Below, piece after piece: positions 1 through 8,416 of a stretch of 32,747 bases of DNA. The notes below the pieces were generated by a model. It was not told where the DNA came from. It saw only the letters and a program-made list of their open reading frames with translations, and ran no database searches. Numbering within the stretch: position 1 is the first letter of the stretch; every line of letters begins with the position of its first letter. Source of the stretch: Ramlibacter sp. Lineage in GTDB: Bacteria; Pseudomonadota; Gammaproteobacteria; Burkholderiales; Burkholderiaceae_C. A program made the position numbers and the translations under genes. The stretch lies in assembly GCA_019449555.1 (NCBI GenBank), contig JAGRPN010000243.1, positions 1-32,747 of the forward strand, written 5' to 3'.

Positions 1-798
1 AGGAACGCCATTGCGCTGGCGGAAACCTCGCGCGGCGTGTACACGGGCCGCTATGTCATTGCGCGCGACGACCGCGTCGGCGAGGACAGCGCGATCCGCG
101 CGATCCTGCGGCGCGGCAATCTGACCGTCGCCGCAAACTACAACTTCCCGCCCGATATCGGCAATGTGGCGTCGGCGCCCCCGCCGCCGGCCGAGTTGCG
201 GATCGAACGGTTCGACATGGCGACGGTGGACCGCATCGAGCCCGGCGCGGAACTCCGGTTCACGCTTGAAGGCGCGCCCGGTGCGATGGCCTTCGTGGAC
301 TTGCCCGGCATCGAACGCAACGTTCGCCTGCGCGAAATCCGCCCCGGCCATTACGAGGGCCGGTACACGATCCGGACCTCGGACAATCTCGACATGCGTG
401 GGCCGGTGGTCGCCAGGTTGCGCGCCGGCGACCGCATCGTGACCGCGAGCCTGGCCCATCCGATGATGGCCGCCGGGCCGGCCAACGTGCCGATCCGTAT
501 CCTGAGCCACTCGAACAACGCGCAGGTCCAGGGCGGTGAAACGCACGTGCGGGGCCGCACTGCGCCGTTCGCGACGGTGCAGGTCAGGGTCGACGCGGTG
601 CCGCCGGTGGTCGGCCAATTCGGCGTGGCGCAGCGGGTTTTCGAGCAAACGCTGCAGGCGGACGCGAACGGGCACTTCGATTTCAGCTTCAACTCGCCGT
701 TCCCGGTGTCGGGCACGCGCTACGACATCTCGATGGTCGCCAACAAGGCGGACGTGACCACGGAGGCGCGCCTCACGCTGTACCAGCGGCAAGGCTGA
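1..798 (+). CDS. Partial repeat-containing protein of unknown function (C-terminal part)
   Basis: The reading frame is open from base 1, so the gene starts outside the window; the GTG at 37 in the ORF track is internal. I do not recognise the family. Two segments resemble each other: the start (LAETSRGVYTGRYVIARDD and on) and residues near 94-140 of the track protein (LREIRPGHYEGRYTIRTSD and on). Both have a G-x-Y-x-GRY core followed by a basic stretch and a beta-rich end, which looks like a duplicated beta-sandwich module. The last 100 residues (from VPIRILSH) are also beta-rich and Ig-like, with the pattern of an extracellular adhesive or carbohydrate-binding domain. Location outside the cytoplasm is inferred, because the N-terminus is not visible. 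Coding is secure and the function unknown. Confidence 0.75.
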   Translation, partial: RNAIALAETSRGVYTGRYVIARDDRVGEDSAIRAILRRGNLTVAANYNFPPDIGNVASAPPPPAELRIERFDMATVDRIEPGAELRFTLEGAPGAMAFVDLPGIERNVRLREIRPGHYEGRYTIRTSDNLDMRGPVVARLRAGDRIVTASLAHPMMAAGPANVPIRILSHSNNAQVQGGETHVRGRTAPFATVQVRVDAVPPVVGQFGVAQRVFEQTLQADANGHFDFSFNSPFPVSGTRYDISMVANKADVTTEARLTLYQRQG

Positions 799-876
799 CC
801 CGTGTTGACCGCAGCAAGGGACCGAGTCTGGCAGCTCGGCCTTAGCTGCGGAATGCGTAACAGTTGACGGCTGCTT

Positions 877-913
877 ACTCGTAACTTACAGTGGGCTGAC
901 TCGTAACTTACAG
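877..913. repeat. Pair of 15-bp direct repeats
   Basis: The 15-mer ACTCGTAACTTACAG occurs at 877-891 and again at 899-913, a 22-bp period or about two helical turns. It lies just upstream of the small membrane-protein gene. It could be a pair of regulator half-sites or a short duplication; the sequence does not decide. Confidence 0.6.
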
Positions 914-936
914 CCTGGGACGGCCGGGAGATCGTG

Positions 937-1197
937 ATGAAGCTCGCCGAACTGCAACGCATCAAGCGATGGCACGTCGCCCATCGCGGGGACCACCCGG
1001 TCGAGTACCACCTCTGGGACGCAGTGCTCACCTTATGGGTAATGGGTTGGGTCGGCTGGTTGCCGGCGTACGCCTTCGAGCAGCTTTGGGGACTGCCGCT
1101 TTGCGCCCTGGCCGCCGCCGCGCCGAGCCTGTATGTCGGCTGGCGATTGAAAGCGCACCGCGCGCACAAATTGCGCTGCGACTGGCTCGCCGCGTAA
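937..1197 (+). CDS. Small predicted membrane protein
   Basis: This encodes about 86 residues and I do not recognise the family. A basic N-terminal stretch (LQRIKRWHVAHR) precedes two hydrophobic segments, roughly residues 28-50 (tryptophan-rich) and 54-70, and a basic tail. That predicts a two-helix inner-membrane protein. GTG (934) and ATG (937) are adjacent; I chose the ATG because GGGAG lies about six bases ahead of it. The gene is preceded by the 15-bp direct repeats and followed by a 100-bp gap before the crotonase gene, so it is probably monocistronic. Confidence 0.6.
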   Translation: MKLAELQRIKRWHVAHRGDHPVEYHLWDAVLTLWVMGWVGWLPAYAFEQLWGLPLCALAAAAPSLYVGWRLKAHRAHKLRCDWLAA

Positions 1198-1297
1198 CGC
1201 CGGGTTCGAGCCTTCCGCCTTGTCCCGCATTTGCCACGCGACCGCATGGCACGGCATTACATTGGCGCCAACCGCTCGTCGCGAAAGGGCTCCCCCG

Positions 1298-2128
1298 ATG
1301 CAATGCTTCACTTTGGACCGACAGGATCACATCGCGCACCTGGTGCTCAGCCGGCCGGAGGCCCTGAACACGATGCACCCGACCTTCTGGCGCGAGCTGG
1401 ACGAGGTGCTGGCACAGCTGCACCGCGACGGCCAAAGCCGCGCGCTCGTCATCTCGTCGACGGGCAAGCACTTCAGTGCCGGCATGGCGCTGGACACGTT
1501 CGGCGGTGACATCGCCATGGACGACGCGACGCCGGAAGGGCGCGCCGCGATTTTCGACCTGTTGACCGAAATGCAGGCGACGTTCACCCGCCTCGAGAGC
1601 CTGCGCATCCCCGTGATTGCCGCCATCCAGGGCGGTTGCATCGGCGGCGCCGTGGACATGGTGACGGCCTGCTGCATCCGCTACGCGAGCGCCGATGCGT
1701 TCTTCTGCGTCCAGGAAATCAACATCGGCATGGTGGCCGACGTCGGCACCCTGCAGCGGCTGCCCAAACTCGTGCCGCTCGGCGTGGTGAAGGAGCTCGC
1801 GTACACGGGCCGCCGCCTGTCCGCCCAGAAGGCATTGGGCTACGGGCTCGTGAATGAGGTGTTCGAGACGCACGAGGGGATGGTTGCGGCGGCCCTGCAG
1901 TGTGCGCGCGAGATCGCCGCCAAGCCGCCGGTCGCGGTCTGGGGCACGAAACAGGTCATCCACTATGCCCGTGACCACTCGGTGGAAGACTCGCTCAAGC
2001 AGATGGGCTGGATCCAGGGTGCGATCTGGAGCAACGCCCATGTGCGCGAAGCGGTCACGGCCATGAAGGAAAAGCGCGCCGGCGCCTTCCCGGATTTGGC
2101 GTCGTTGACTTCCTTCAGGGATGCGTAG
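1298..2128 (+). CDS. Crotonase-family enzyme, probable delta(3,5)-delta(2,4)-dienoyl-CoA isomerase
   Basis: This 276-residue protein has the enoyl-CoA hydratase/isomerase fold. The oxyanion-hole segments are SAGMALDTF (near residue 60) and GGCIGGAVD (near 112-120). Instead of the two hydratase glutamates it carries Asp120, Glu140 and Asp148. Their spacings of 20 and 8 match the Asp176/Glu196/Asp204 triad known from rat ECH1, and VADVGTLQRLPK is also typical of that subgroup. The inferred reaction is isomerisation of 3,5-dienoyl-CoA to 2,4-dienoyl-CoA during oxidation of unsaturated fatty acids with odd-position double bonds. The ORF track starts at 1220, but ATG 1298 has a GAAAGGG ribosome site and gives the usual family N-terminus. 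It converges with queF. Confidence 0.85.
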   Translation: MQCFTLDRQDHIAHLVLSRPEALNTMHPTFWRELDEVLAQLHRDGQSRALVISSTGKHFSAGMALDTFGGDIAMDDATPEGRAAIFDLLTEMQATFTRLESLRIPVIAAIQGGCIGGAVDMVTACCIRYASADAFFCVQEINIGMVADVGTLQRLPKLVPLGVVKELAYTGRRLSAQKALGYGLVNEVFETHEGMVAAALQCAREIAAKPPVAVWGTKQVIHYARDHSVEDSLKQMGWIQGAIWSNAHVREAVTAMKEKRAGAFPDLASLTSFRDA

Positions 2129-2152
2129 CGCCCGAGGCGGCTAACCGGGGCA

Positions 2153-3001
2153 CTACTGCCGCGCAGTGCGCACGTTCGGCGGCGGCGCCATCGGATGGCT
2201 GGTGCGAAACGGGTTGATGTCCAGCCCGCCGCGGCGTGTGTAGCGCGCGTACACCACGAGCTTGACCGGCTTGCAGCGCCGCCAGACGTCCATGAAGATG
2301 CGCTCGACGCATTGCTCGTGGAATTCGTGGTGGTTGCGGAAACTCACGAGATAGCGCAGCAGCCCGCCCTGCTCGATCTGCGGCCCGCTGTAGCGGATCT
2401 GCACGCTGCCCCAGTCGGGCTGCCCCGTCACGAGGCAGTTGCTCTTGAGCAGGTTGGACGTCAGCACCTCTTGGACCGGTTGCTCGCCGAAAGCTGCCGT
2501 CAGCAGTTCCGGCGCCGGGGTGTACTGCGTGCACTCGATGTCGAGCCGGTCCAGGCTGAGGCCATCCAGTTCATGCACCGGCTCGCGGTCGAACTGGTCC
2601 GGCAGCAGGATACGCACGCCCACCGAGGATTGCGCCGGCGCTCCTCGCCAGACGGCTTCGCTCACGTCGGCGCGGATGCGCTCGCGCACCTCGTCCACCG
2701 ACGCAAAAGCCGTGTTGCTGAAGCTGTTGAGGTAAAGCTTGAACGACTTGCTCTCGACGATGTTGGCGCTCTCGCAGGGGACCGTCACGTGCGCGATCGC
2801 CACCTGCGGCTTGCCGCGCGGCGTGAGCCAGCTCAGCTCGAAGGCGGTCCAGAGATCGGCGCCGAAAAAAGGCACCGGGCCGGGTAAACCCAATTCCACG
2901 CGCTTGGGCAGGCGCGACACCGGGAATAGCAGCGCGGGGTCGTACCGGTCCACGTACGCGGCCGGTTTGCCGAGTTGCGATTGGTCGGGCGTGTTCGTCA
3001 T
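2153..3001 (-). CDS. queF: NADPH-dependent 7-cyano-7-deazaguanine reductase (QueF)
   Basis: QueF reduces the nitrile preQ0 to the amine preQ1 with two NADPH in queuosine tRNA modification. The 282-residue length fits the long, two-domain type found in E. coli. The QueF signature [11 protein letters not shown] is at residues 83-93 in the N-terminal half. The catalytic part is in the C-terminal half: Cys189 in [12 protein letters not shown], which forms the thioimide, and Asp196. The start is ATG at 3001; the longer ORF of the track reads back through the hydrolase gene in the wrong frame. It is the last gene of a minus-strand run and begins 7 bp after the hydrolase stop. Confidence 0.96.
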   Translation of the reverse strand: MTNTPDQSQLGKPAAYVDRYDPALLFPVSRLPKRVELGLPGPVPFFGADLWTAFELSWLTPRGKPQVAIAHVTVPCESANIVESKSFKLYLNSFSNTAFASVDEVRERIRADVSEAVWRGAPAQSSVGVRILLPDQFDREPVHELDGLSLDRLDIECTQYTPAPELLTAAFGEQPVQEVLTSNLLKSNCLVTGQPDWGSVQIRYSGPQIEQGGLLRYLVSFRNHHEFHEQCVERIFMDVWRRCKPVKLVVYARYTRRGGLDINPFRTSHPMAPPPNVRTARQ

Positions 3002-3008
3002 GAAAGAC

Positions 3009-3902
3009 TCAAGCCGGCTCGAGGTGCGGCAGCAGCCTCTCGAGCACCCGTTCCACGACGCCAGGCGCCAGGTCGTGGCCCATGCCTTCGATGCCCAGGA
3101 ACTTCGCGCCGGAAATGCGCCGCGCGGTGTCCAGCCCGCAGGCGATCGGCACCAGGGGATCCTCCTTGCCGTGCAACACCAGAGTGGGAGTCGTGATGCG
3201 CGGCAGCTCGTCGGCACGGCGCGCATCCGCGGCAACGGCCGCCATCTGCCGCACGCTGCCCGCGGGATGGTAGTTGCGGCGGATGGATGCGAGCTCGCCG
3301 GCCCGCAGCACTGCCTCGTCGAACGGAAACCCCGGGCTGCCGATTGCGTTGAACAGGCGGACATAGTGTTCGACCACTGCCTGCTCGTCGCGCCCCGCGG
3401 GCCGGCCGAGGAGCACGCGCAGCACGTGCGGCTTCGGGCCGGGCAGGTGGCGAGCGCCGCTGGAACCCATGATGCTGCCCAGGCTGAGCACACGATGCGG
3501 GGCGGCCAGTGCGACGCGCTGGGCAATCATCGCCCCCATGCTCACGCCGACCACATGCGCACGCTCGATGACCAGCGCGTCGAGCACGCCGATGGCATCG
3601 GCTGCCATGTCGTGCACGCTGTACGGCGCATGGACGGGAAAACCGGCGCGGTATTTGAGGCCCTCCCACAGCAGGTTGGGCACGCGGAGATGGTCGAAGT
3701 GCTGCGACAGCCCGATGTCGCGGTTATCGAAGCATACGACCCGAAAGCCATGGCCGATCAGGGCCTGCATGAACGCCGGCGGCCAGGCGACGAGCTGCAT
3801 GCCCATGCCCATGATCAGCAGGACAACCGGCCGGCGGGGCTGGGCATCATCAGCGCCCGTGTCCTCGACTTCGAGCCAGATGTCGTTGGCCTTGATTTTC
3901 AC
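3009..3902 (-). CDS. Alpha/beta hydrolase
   Basis: A 297-residue cytosolic alpha/beta-hydrolase fold protein. The likely catalytic triad is Ser121 in the elbow GVSMGAM, Asp248 in GKEDPLVP and His276 in GMGHD. The oxyanion-hole region is [13 protein letters not shown] near residue 30. The segment between the elbow and the aspartate is a helical cap. It resembles carboxylesterase or lactonase-like proteins, but the substrate cannot be read from sequence. I chose GTG at 3902, just after the upstream oxygenase stop (3910), because the longer track ORF overlaps that gene in another frame. Its position between the oxygenase and queF suggests co-transcription, not a shared pathway. Confidence 0.85.
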   Translation of the reverse strand: MKIKANDIWLEVEDTGADDAQPRRPVVLLIMGMGMQLVAWPPAFMQALIGHGFRVVCFDNRDIGLSQHFDHLRVPNLLWEGLKYRAGFPVHAPYSVHDMAADAIGVLDALVIERAHVVGVSMGAMIAQRVALAAPHRVLSLGSIMGSSGARHLPGPKPHVLRVLLGRPAGRDEQAVVEHYVRLFNAIGSPGFPFDEAVLRAGELASIRRNYHPAGSVRQMAAVAADARRADELPRITTPTLVLHGKEDPLVPIACGLDTARRISGAKFLGIEGMGHDLAPGVVERVLERLLPHLEPA

Positions 3903-3909
3903 GGCGTGG

Positions 3910-4770
3910 TCACAGGAAGCGCCGCTCGCGCAGCCACTTGGTGGCGATCCATTTCTCACCCGCCACGACGGGCGAGCCGCCATGCAAGGTCCGGGTGGAC
4001 GGGTGCGCTCGCTCGTAGCTGAAAAACACCGCATTGCCGCGCTTCGGGGCGATCTCGAGGTGGACTTCCGGGAACACCGTGCCACCCCCCTTGTCCGGTT
4101 CCGCCAGGTACATGATCACGGTGCCGACCCGCTGGCCGCCGCGTTTGAGAATGGTCGGCGTGCCCGGTTCGGCCGGGTCGAAGTAGTCGTAATGCGGTTT
4201 GTATTCCGTGCCGGGCCGGTAGTGAAGCACCTGCAGGCCTTCGCCCCGTTCCTCGGGCCAGTTGACCAGCCGCGCGATGCGGGCCTCGATGCGCCGCACC
4301 AGCTCGTTTTCGCCGCGCTGGAAGAACATCCCATTGCTGGTCCGGTCGGCATTGACTTCCTCGCCGCCGGTCTTGATCGCCACGGTGAGCGAGCGCGCGA
4401 GCCGGGGCTTCGCCAGCGCGATCAGTTGCTCGCATTCCTCGTCCGACAGCAGCCCGCCGAAGACGACCACGCGCGGCTGGTACATCGCCTGCAGTATGCA
4501 GACCTGGCGGTCGCCGGCGTCGAGGTACAGCGGCGAATCGTCCAGGCTGGGGTCCGGCACTTCCACGGCCGGGGGCAGGCCTTGGTCCACCGCCCGCTGT
4601 TCCAGGTGATGGCGCAAGGTCGCCTCCATTGCTTCGACGGCGACCTCCTCGGCCCAACCCGAGGCCAGCATGGACTTGAGCACGGCTTCAGCGCTATGGC
4701 CCGCCTGCGCCTGCTGGACGATCCACTGCCGCAGCTCCGGCGTGATTTGCTGTGTCTGGGCCGTTTTCAT
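3910..4770 (-). CDS. 2-oxoglutarate/Fe(II)-dependent oxygenase, prolyl 4-hydroxylase type
   Basis: A 286-residue protein with an N-terminal helical region (about 1-90) and a C-terminal double-stranded beta-helix oxygenase domain. The iron ligands are His193 and Asp195 in PHYDYF and His263 in HGGSPV. Lys273 in GEKW is the expected 2-oxoglutarate anchor. LHYRPGTEYKPHYDY and GGGTVFPE are typical of bacterial prolyl-4-hydroxylase-like proteins, some of which hydroxylate elongation factor Tu; the target here is unknown. The ATG overlaps the upstream yaaA stop in an ATGA junction, so translation is probably coupled to YaaA. Both deal with iron or oxygen chemistry, which makes the pairing plausible. 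Confidence 0.9.
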   Translation of the reverse strand: MKTAQTQQITPELRQWIVQQAQAGHSAEAVLKSMLASGWAEEVAVEAMEATLRHHLEQRAVDQGLPPAVEVPDPSLDDSPLYLDAGDRQVCILQAMYQPRVVVFGGLLSDEECEQLIALAKPRLARSLTVAIKTGGEEVNADRTSNGMFFQRGENELVRRIEARIARLVNWPEERGEGLQVLHYRPGTEYKPHYDYFDPAEPGTPTILKRGGQRVGTVIMYLAEPDKGGGTVFPEVHLEIAPKRGNAVFFSYERAHPSTRTLHGGSPVVAGEKWIATKWLRERRFL

Positions 4771-5543
4771 GGTTGCGTCTTGCGTCTGAACACGATCCGG
4801 TCGGGCTTGGACGCTCCGGCATCGAACGAATACCCTTCCAGTTTGAAACCCTCCAGCTGCCTCGGCGTCGAGACCCGGCGCTCGATCGCATCGCGCGCCA
4901 TCAGTCCACGCGCCTTCTTGGCCGAGAAGCTGACGATCTTGTACGCGCCACCCCTCCATTCCTGGAACACGCAATCGAGGACCCTGGCCTTCAGGGCGGC
5001 GCGGTCCACCGCCTTGGAGTATTCCTGCGACGCCAGGTTCACCACCACCGGCGTCTTGTCGGCCGCCAACCGGCGATTCAGGTAACCGGTGATGCGCCCG
5101 GCCCAGAACTCGTAAAGGTTCCTCGCAGCCCCAACCGGCAACGCGGTGCCCATCTCGAGCCGGTAAGGCTGGATCCGGTCGAGCGGCCGCAACACGCCGT
5201 ACAGGCCGCTCAGGATGCACAGATGGTCCTGGGCCCACTCCAGATCGCCCGGCGCCAGCGTTTTCGCGCTCAGGCCGTCGTACACGTCCCCGTTGAAGGC
5301 CAGCACCGCCTGCTTCGAATTCTTCGCGGTGAACCGGGACGACCACGCCTGGTAGCGCGCCACATTGAGGGCGGCCAGTTTGTCGCTCAATTCCATCAGC
5401 CGGGCAATCTGTTGGGGCGACTTTTCCCTCAGGACCCCGATCAGTTCGGCCGATTCGCGGGCGAACCGCGTTTTCGTGTGCGGCAGGTCGCCCGCAGGGG
5501 TGTCGTAGTCCAGCGACTTCGCCGGCGAGAGCAGGAAGAGCAT
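4767..5543 (-). CDS. yaaA: Peroxide stress protein YaaA (DUF328/UPF0246)
   Basis: This 258-residue cytosolic protein is a full-length YaaA. It has the family N-terminus MLFLLSPAKSLDY, the central block FNGDVYDGL, HLCILSGLYGVLRPLD near residues 108-122, and FSAKKARGLMAR near the C-terminus. In E. coli YaaA is induced by OxyR and lowers free iron and hydroxyl-radical damage during peroxide stress. Here it heads the group yaaA, 2OG-oxygenase, hydrolase, queF. A GATAAT hexamer lies six bases before the ATG, so the transcript may be leaderless; no Shine-Dalgarno sequence is visible. Confidence 0.95.
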   Translation of the reverse strand: MLFLLSPAKSLDYDTPAGDLPHTKTRFARESAELIGVLREKSPQQIARLMELSDKLAALNVARYQAWSSRFTAKNSKQAVLAFNGDVYDGLSAKTLAPGDLEWAQDHLCILSGLYGVLRPLDRIQPYRLEMGTALPVGAARNLYEFWAGRITGYLNRRLAADKTPVVVNLASQEYSKAVDRAALKARVLDCVFQEWRGGAYKIVSFSAKKARGLMARDAIERRVSTPRQLEGFKLEGYSFDAGASKPDRIVFRRKTQP

Positions 5544-5549
5544 GGCGGA

Positions 5550-5555
5550 ATTATC
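5550..5555 (-). promoter_or_regulatory. Candidate -10 element of yaaA (leaderless arrangement)
   Basis: On the minus strand GATAAT is followed by TCCGCC and the yaaA ATG. Transcription would begin at or within a base or two of the start codon. The -35 region (CCAACA at about 18 bp) is weak. The same string ATAATTCCGCCATG occurs at hemA. Confidence 0.4.
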
Positions 5556-5606
5556 GTGATTAGCCGTTTTTGGTGTTGGCCAGCGCCGGCGGTCGCGAGC
5601 CGGCGC

Positions 5607-5885
5607 TCAGCCCCTCCACCCGCGGCTGAGCGCCCATTGGCAGCTGCCGACCGCCAGCACCAACGCCGCGTACGTAACCATCTTTCCGTCGACGCCGAAA
5701 TGCCACAGGCCGGCCCCCAGCACCAGCACGCCCACTATTGAATTAATAGCGGCCTGGCCCCACCAGGGGTAGGATGCAGGCCTGCGGGGCATCAGGATGC
5801 GAGCGGCCAGCGCGACCACCAGGGCGATGGCGACGGCCGGCGCAGCGAAGCTGAGCAGGTGCAGGAAAAGGTCCAAAGGGCCCAT
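5607..5885 (-). CDS. Small predicted inner-membrane protein
   Basis: This encodes about 92 residues with three likely membrane helices: LFLHLLSFAAPAVAIALVVALAA near the N-terminus, a central segment (INSIVGVLVLGAGLWHFG) and a C-terminal one (MVTYAALVLAVGSCQWAL). The loop RPASYPWWGQ links the first two. I do not recognise a named family. The track start is a TTG at 5909; ATG 5885 is preferred, although neither has a good ribosome site. It diverges from hemA and ends 63 bp before yaaA on the same strand. Confidence 0.65.
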   Translation of the reverse strand: MGPLDLFLHLLSFAAPAVAIALVVALAARILMPRRPASYPWWGQAAINSIVGVLVLGAGLWHFGVDGKMVTYAALVLAVGSCQWALSRGWRG

Positions 5886-5932
5886 TTGGAGGGACTTGAT
5901 AATTCGCAAGTGCTTGAAAATCGGGCAAATTT

Positions 5933-5938
5933 TATAAT
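5933..5938 (+). promoter_or_regulatory. Candidate -10 element of hemA (leaderless arrangement)
   Basis: A perfect TATAAT is followed by six bases (TCCGCC) and the hemA ATG, so the expected transcription start coincides with the start codon. No Shine-Dalgarno sequence is present. TTGAAA at 5914-5919 is too close (13 bp) to be an ideal -35 box. Confidence 0.5.
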
Positions 5939-5944
5939 TCCGCC

Positions 5945-7204
5945 ATGGCAGTCTGGGCTTTAGGGATCAACCACACGACCGCGCCGCTGGATTTGCGCGG
6001 CCGTTTCGCCTATGCCATCGACCAGGTCGAACCCACGCTGAGGGCCCTGCGCGCCTCATTGTCGCGCCGCCCGGAAGCCGCCATCCTGTCCACCTGCAAC
6101 CGCACGGAAATCTACTGCGCGGGCGAACACGGCGACATCGACAACACGCTGGACTGGCTCGCCCAGTCGGGCGGCGTCTCGCCGGTCCTGCTGCGGTCGC
6201 ACGCCTATACGCTGCACGACGGAATGGCCGCGCGCCACGCCTTCCGGGTCGCGAGCGGGCTGGATTCCATGGTCCTGGGCGAGCCGCAGATCCTCGGGCA
6301 GATGAAGGACGCGGTGCGCGTCGCCGACCAGGCCGGCGCGCTGGGCACCACGCTCAACCAGTTGTTCCAGCGTTCCTTTGCCGTCGCCAAGGAGGTGCGG
6401 ACTTCCACGGAGATCGGGGCGCATTCCATCAGCATGGCGGCCGCGGCGGTCCGCCTGGCCAGCCAGTTGTTCGAGGACCTGGGCCAGATCCGCGTGCTGT
6501 TCGTCGGCGCGGGCGAAATGGTCGAACTGGCGGCGACGCATTTTGCGGCCCGCAACCCCAAGGGCATCGCCATCGCGAATCGCACGCTCGAACGCGGCGA
6601 GCGGCTGGCCACGCGCTTCGGCGGCGAGGTGATGCGGCTGGCGGACCTGCCGGCGCGCCTGCACGAATTCGACGCCGTCATCAGCTGCACTGCGAGCACC
6701 CTGCCGATCATCGGCCTCGGCGCCGTCGAGCGCGCGCTCAAGTCGCGCAAGCACCGGCCGATGTTCATGGTCGACCTGGCGGTGCCGCGCGATATCGAAC
6801 CCGAGGTCAAGGACCTCGAAGACGTCTATCTCTACACCGTGGACGACCTCGCGAGCGTAGTCCAGACTGGGCAAGCCAATCGCCAGGCGGCCGTGGCCCA
6901 GGCCGAAGCCATCATCGATGCGGGCGTGCAGAGCTTCCTGCATTGGATGGACCAGCGCCGCAGCGTGCCGCTGATCCAGCAGCTCAACGCCCAGGCCGAC
7001 GAATGGCGCGCACTGGAACTGGCGCGCGCGCGCAAGATGCTCGCCAAGGGCGAGAACGTCGATGCGGTGCTGGAAGCGCTCTCCAAGGGGCTGACCCAGA
7101 AGATGCTGCACGGCGCGATGGCGGAGCTGCATGCGGGCGATGCCGAGGCGCGCCAGCGCGCCAGCTCGGCGATCCAGCATTTCTTCCTGCGCAAAGAGCG
7201 TTAG
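5945..7204 (+). CDS. hemA: Glutamyl-tRNA reductase
   Basis: HemA reduces glutamyl-tRNA(Glu) to glutamate-1-semialdehyde with NADPH, the first committed step of tetrapyrrole synthesis by the C5 route. The 419-residue length is normal. Visible features are GINHTTAP at the N-terminus, the catalytic Cys51 in [23 protein letters not shown] near residues 101-116, a Rossmann NADPH site [11 protein letters not shown], and a C-terminal helical dimerisation domain. It is the first gene of the hemA-prfA-prmC block, an order common in proteobacteria. The start is ATG 5945 directly after a TATAAT box. The three-hairpin element follows the stop. Confidence 0.97.
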   Translation: MAVWALGINHTTAPLDLRGRFAYAIDQVEPTLRALRASLSRRPEAAILSTCNRTEIYCAGEHGDIDNTLDWLAQSGGVSPVLLRSHAYTLHDGMAARHAFRVASGLDSMVLGEPQILGQMKDAVRVADQAGALGTTLNQLFQRSFAVAKEVRTSTEIGAHSISMAAAAVRLASQLFEDLGQIRVLFVGAGEMVELAATHFAARNPKGIAIANRTLERGERLATRFGGEVMRLADLPARLHEFDAVISCTASTLPIIGLGAVERALKSRKHRPMFMVDLAVPRDIEPEVKDLEDVYLYTVDDLASVVQTGQANRQAAVAQAEAIIDAGVQSFLHWMDQRRSVPLIQQLNAQADEWRALELARARKMLAKGENVDAVLEALSKGLTQKMLHGAMAELHAGDAEARQRASSAIQHFFLRKER

Positions 7205-7238
7205 CTGGGCTGCGCGCCAGCGGGATCCCCGGCCTGTC

Positions 7239-7297
7239 ATGCCGGGCCCCGACCCGGCATCCATGCGCCTCGCATGGATTGCGGATGCAATCCGCAA
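7239..7297. repeat. Cluster of three consecutive perfect hairpins (REP-like intergenic element)
   Basis: Three inverted repeats lie end to end between hemA and prfA. ATGCCGGG/CCCGGCAT is at 7239-7260 with a 6-base loop, TCCATGCG/CGCATGGA at 7260-7278 with a 3-base loop, and TTGCGGAT/ATCCGCAA at 7279-7297 with a 3-base loop. All are perfect 8-bp stems. There is no T-tract, so this is not a classic terminator. It looks like a composite repetitive extragenic palindrome. Confidence 0.7.
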
Positions 7298-7321
7298 GGA
7301 CAGCCCCATCACGATTCCGCT

Positions 7322-8416
7322 ATGAAATCATTCCTGCGCCAGCAACTCGAACGCTACCCGGTCCGCCTGAACGAGCTCGATTTCTTCCTCTCGCAGCCGG
7401 AGGTGGTCACCGACATGGAGCGGTTTCGCGCCCTCACGCGCGAACATGCGGAGGTGAGCGAGGTCGCCGCCTTGTACGAGCGCTTCAGGCAGCGTGAAGA
7501 CGCCCTGGCGCAGGCGCAGGAGATGTTGCAGGACCCGGAGATGGCGGAGATGGCCCGCGATGAGATCGCCGCGATCGAGGTCGAACTGCCGCTGCTGGAG
7601 GAAGAACTGCAGCGCATGTTGCTGCCCAAGGACCCGGACGATGTGCGCAACACGTTCATCGAAATCCGCGCCGGCACGGGCGGCGACGAATCCGCCCTGT
7701 TCGCGGGCGACCTGCTGCGCATGTACACGCGCTACGCCGAGCGCCAGGGCTGGCGCACCGAAATCGTGAGCGAAAGCCCCGGTGAAGTCGGCGGCTGCAA
7801 GGAAGTGGTCATCCGCGTGATCGGCGAGGGCGCTTACGGAAAACTCAAGTTCGAGTCGGGCGGCCACCGGGTCCAGCGCGTGCCCGCCACGGAAACCCAG
7901 GGGCGCATCCATACCAGCGCCTGCACCGTGGCGGCCCTGCCGGAGCCCGACGAAGCGCAGGCGGTCCAGATCAATCCCGCCGACCTGCGCATCGATACCT
8001 ACCGCGCCAGCGGGGCCGGTGGCCAGCACGTGAACAAGACCGACTCGGCCGTGCGCATCACGCACCTGCCCACGGGCATCGTGGCCGAATGCCAGGACGA
8101 TCGCTCGCAGCACCGCAACAAGGCGAAAGCCATGCAGGTGCTGGCCGCGCGCATCAAGGAAAAAGAGCGTTCGGAGCGAGCCGCCAAGGAGGCCGCCACG
8201 CGCAAGGGCCTGATCGGCAGCGGCGACCGCAGCGACCGCATCCGCACCTACAACTTCCCGCAGGGGCGCATGACCGACCACCGCATCAACCTGACGCTGT
8301 ACAAATTGCAGTTCGTCATGGAAGGCGAGCTGGACGAAGTGATCGACGCGCTGTTGCTGGCACGCAAGGCCGAGCAATTGGAGGAGCTGGAATTCAGCCA
8401 GGGGGCGGCACGGTGA
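7322..8416 (+). CDS. prfA: Peptide chain release factor 1
   Basis: RF1 ends translation at UAA and UAG. The 364-residue protein has the codon-recognition tripeptide PAT at 188-190 (in [16 protein letters not shown]) and the hydrolysis motif GGQ at 233-235 (in [17 protein letters not shown]). The PxT motif separates it from RF2. The N-terminal 100 residues are the helical RF1-specific domain. The track starts at 7274 inside the hairpin cluster; ATG 7322 gives the normal family N-terminus. The stop overlaps the prmC GTG start by GTGA, so its modifying enzyme is translationally coupled. Confidence 0.97.
   Translation: MKSFLRQQLERYPVRLNELDFFLSQPEVVTDMERFRALTREHAEVSEVAALYERFRQREDALAQAQEMLQDPEMAEMARDEIAAIEVELPLLEEELQRMLLPKDPDDVRNTFIEIRAGTGGDESALFAGDLLRMYTRYAERQGWRTEIVSESPGEVGGCKEVVIRVIGEGAYGKLKFESGGHRVQRVPATETQGRIHTSACTVAALPEPDEAQAVQINPADLRIDTYRASGAGGQHVNKTDSAVRITHLPTGIVAECQDDRSQHRNKAKAMQVLAARIKEKERSERAAKEAATRKGLIGSGDRSDRIRTYNFPQGRMTDHRINLTLYKLQFVMEGELDEVIDALLLARKAEQLEELEFSQGAAR

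Noticed and set aside
1028-2041. Long minus-strand ORFs opposite the crotonase gene, and similar long ORFs opposite other genes
   Set aside because: High GC content creates long antisense frames; these show no family motifs and overlap clear genes.
5914-5938. TTGAAA/TATAAT as a full sigma-70 promoter for hemA
   Set aside because: The 13-bp spacer is too short, so only the -10 box is reported.
7131-7325. Plus-strand ORF crossing the hemA end and hairpin cluster
   Set aside because: It is a shadow frame; the peptide comes from the palindromic repeat.
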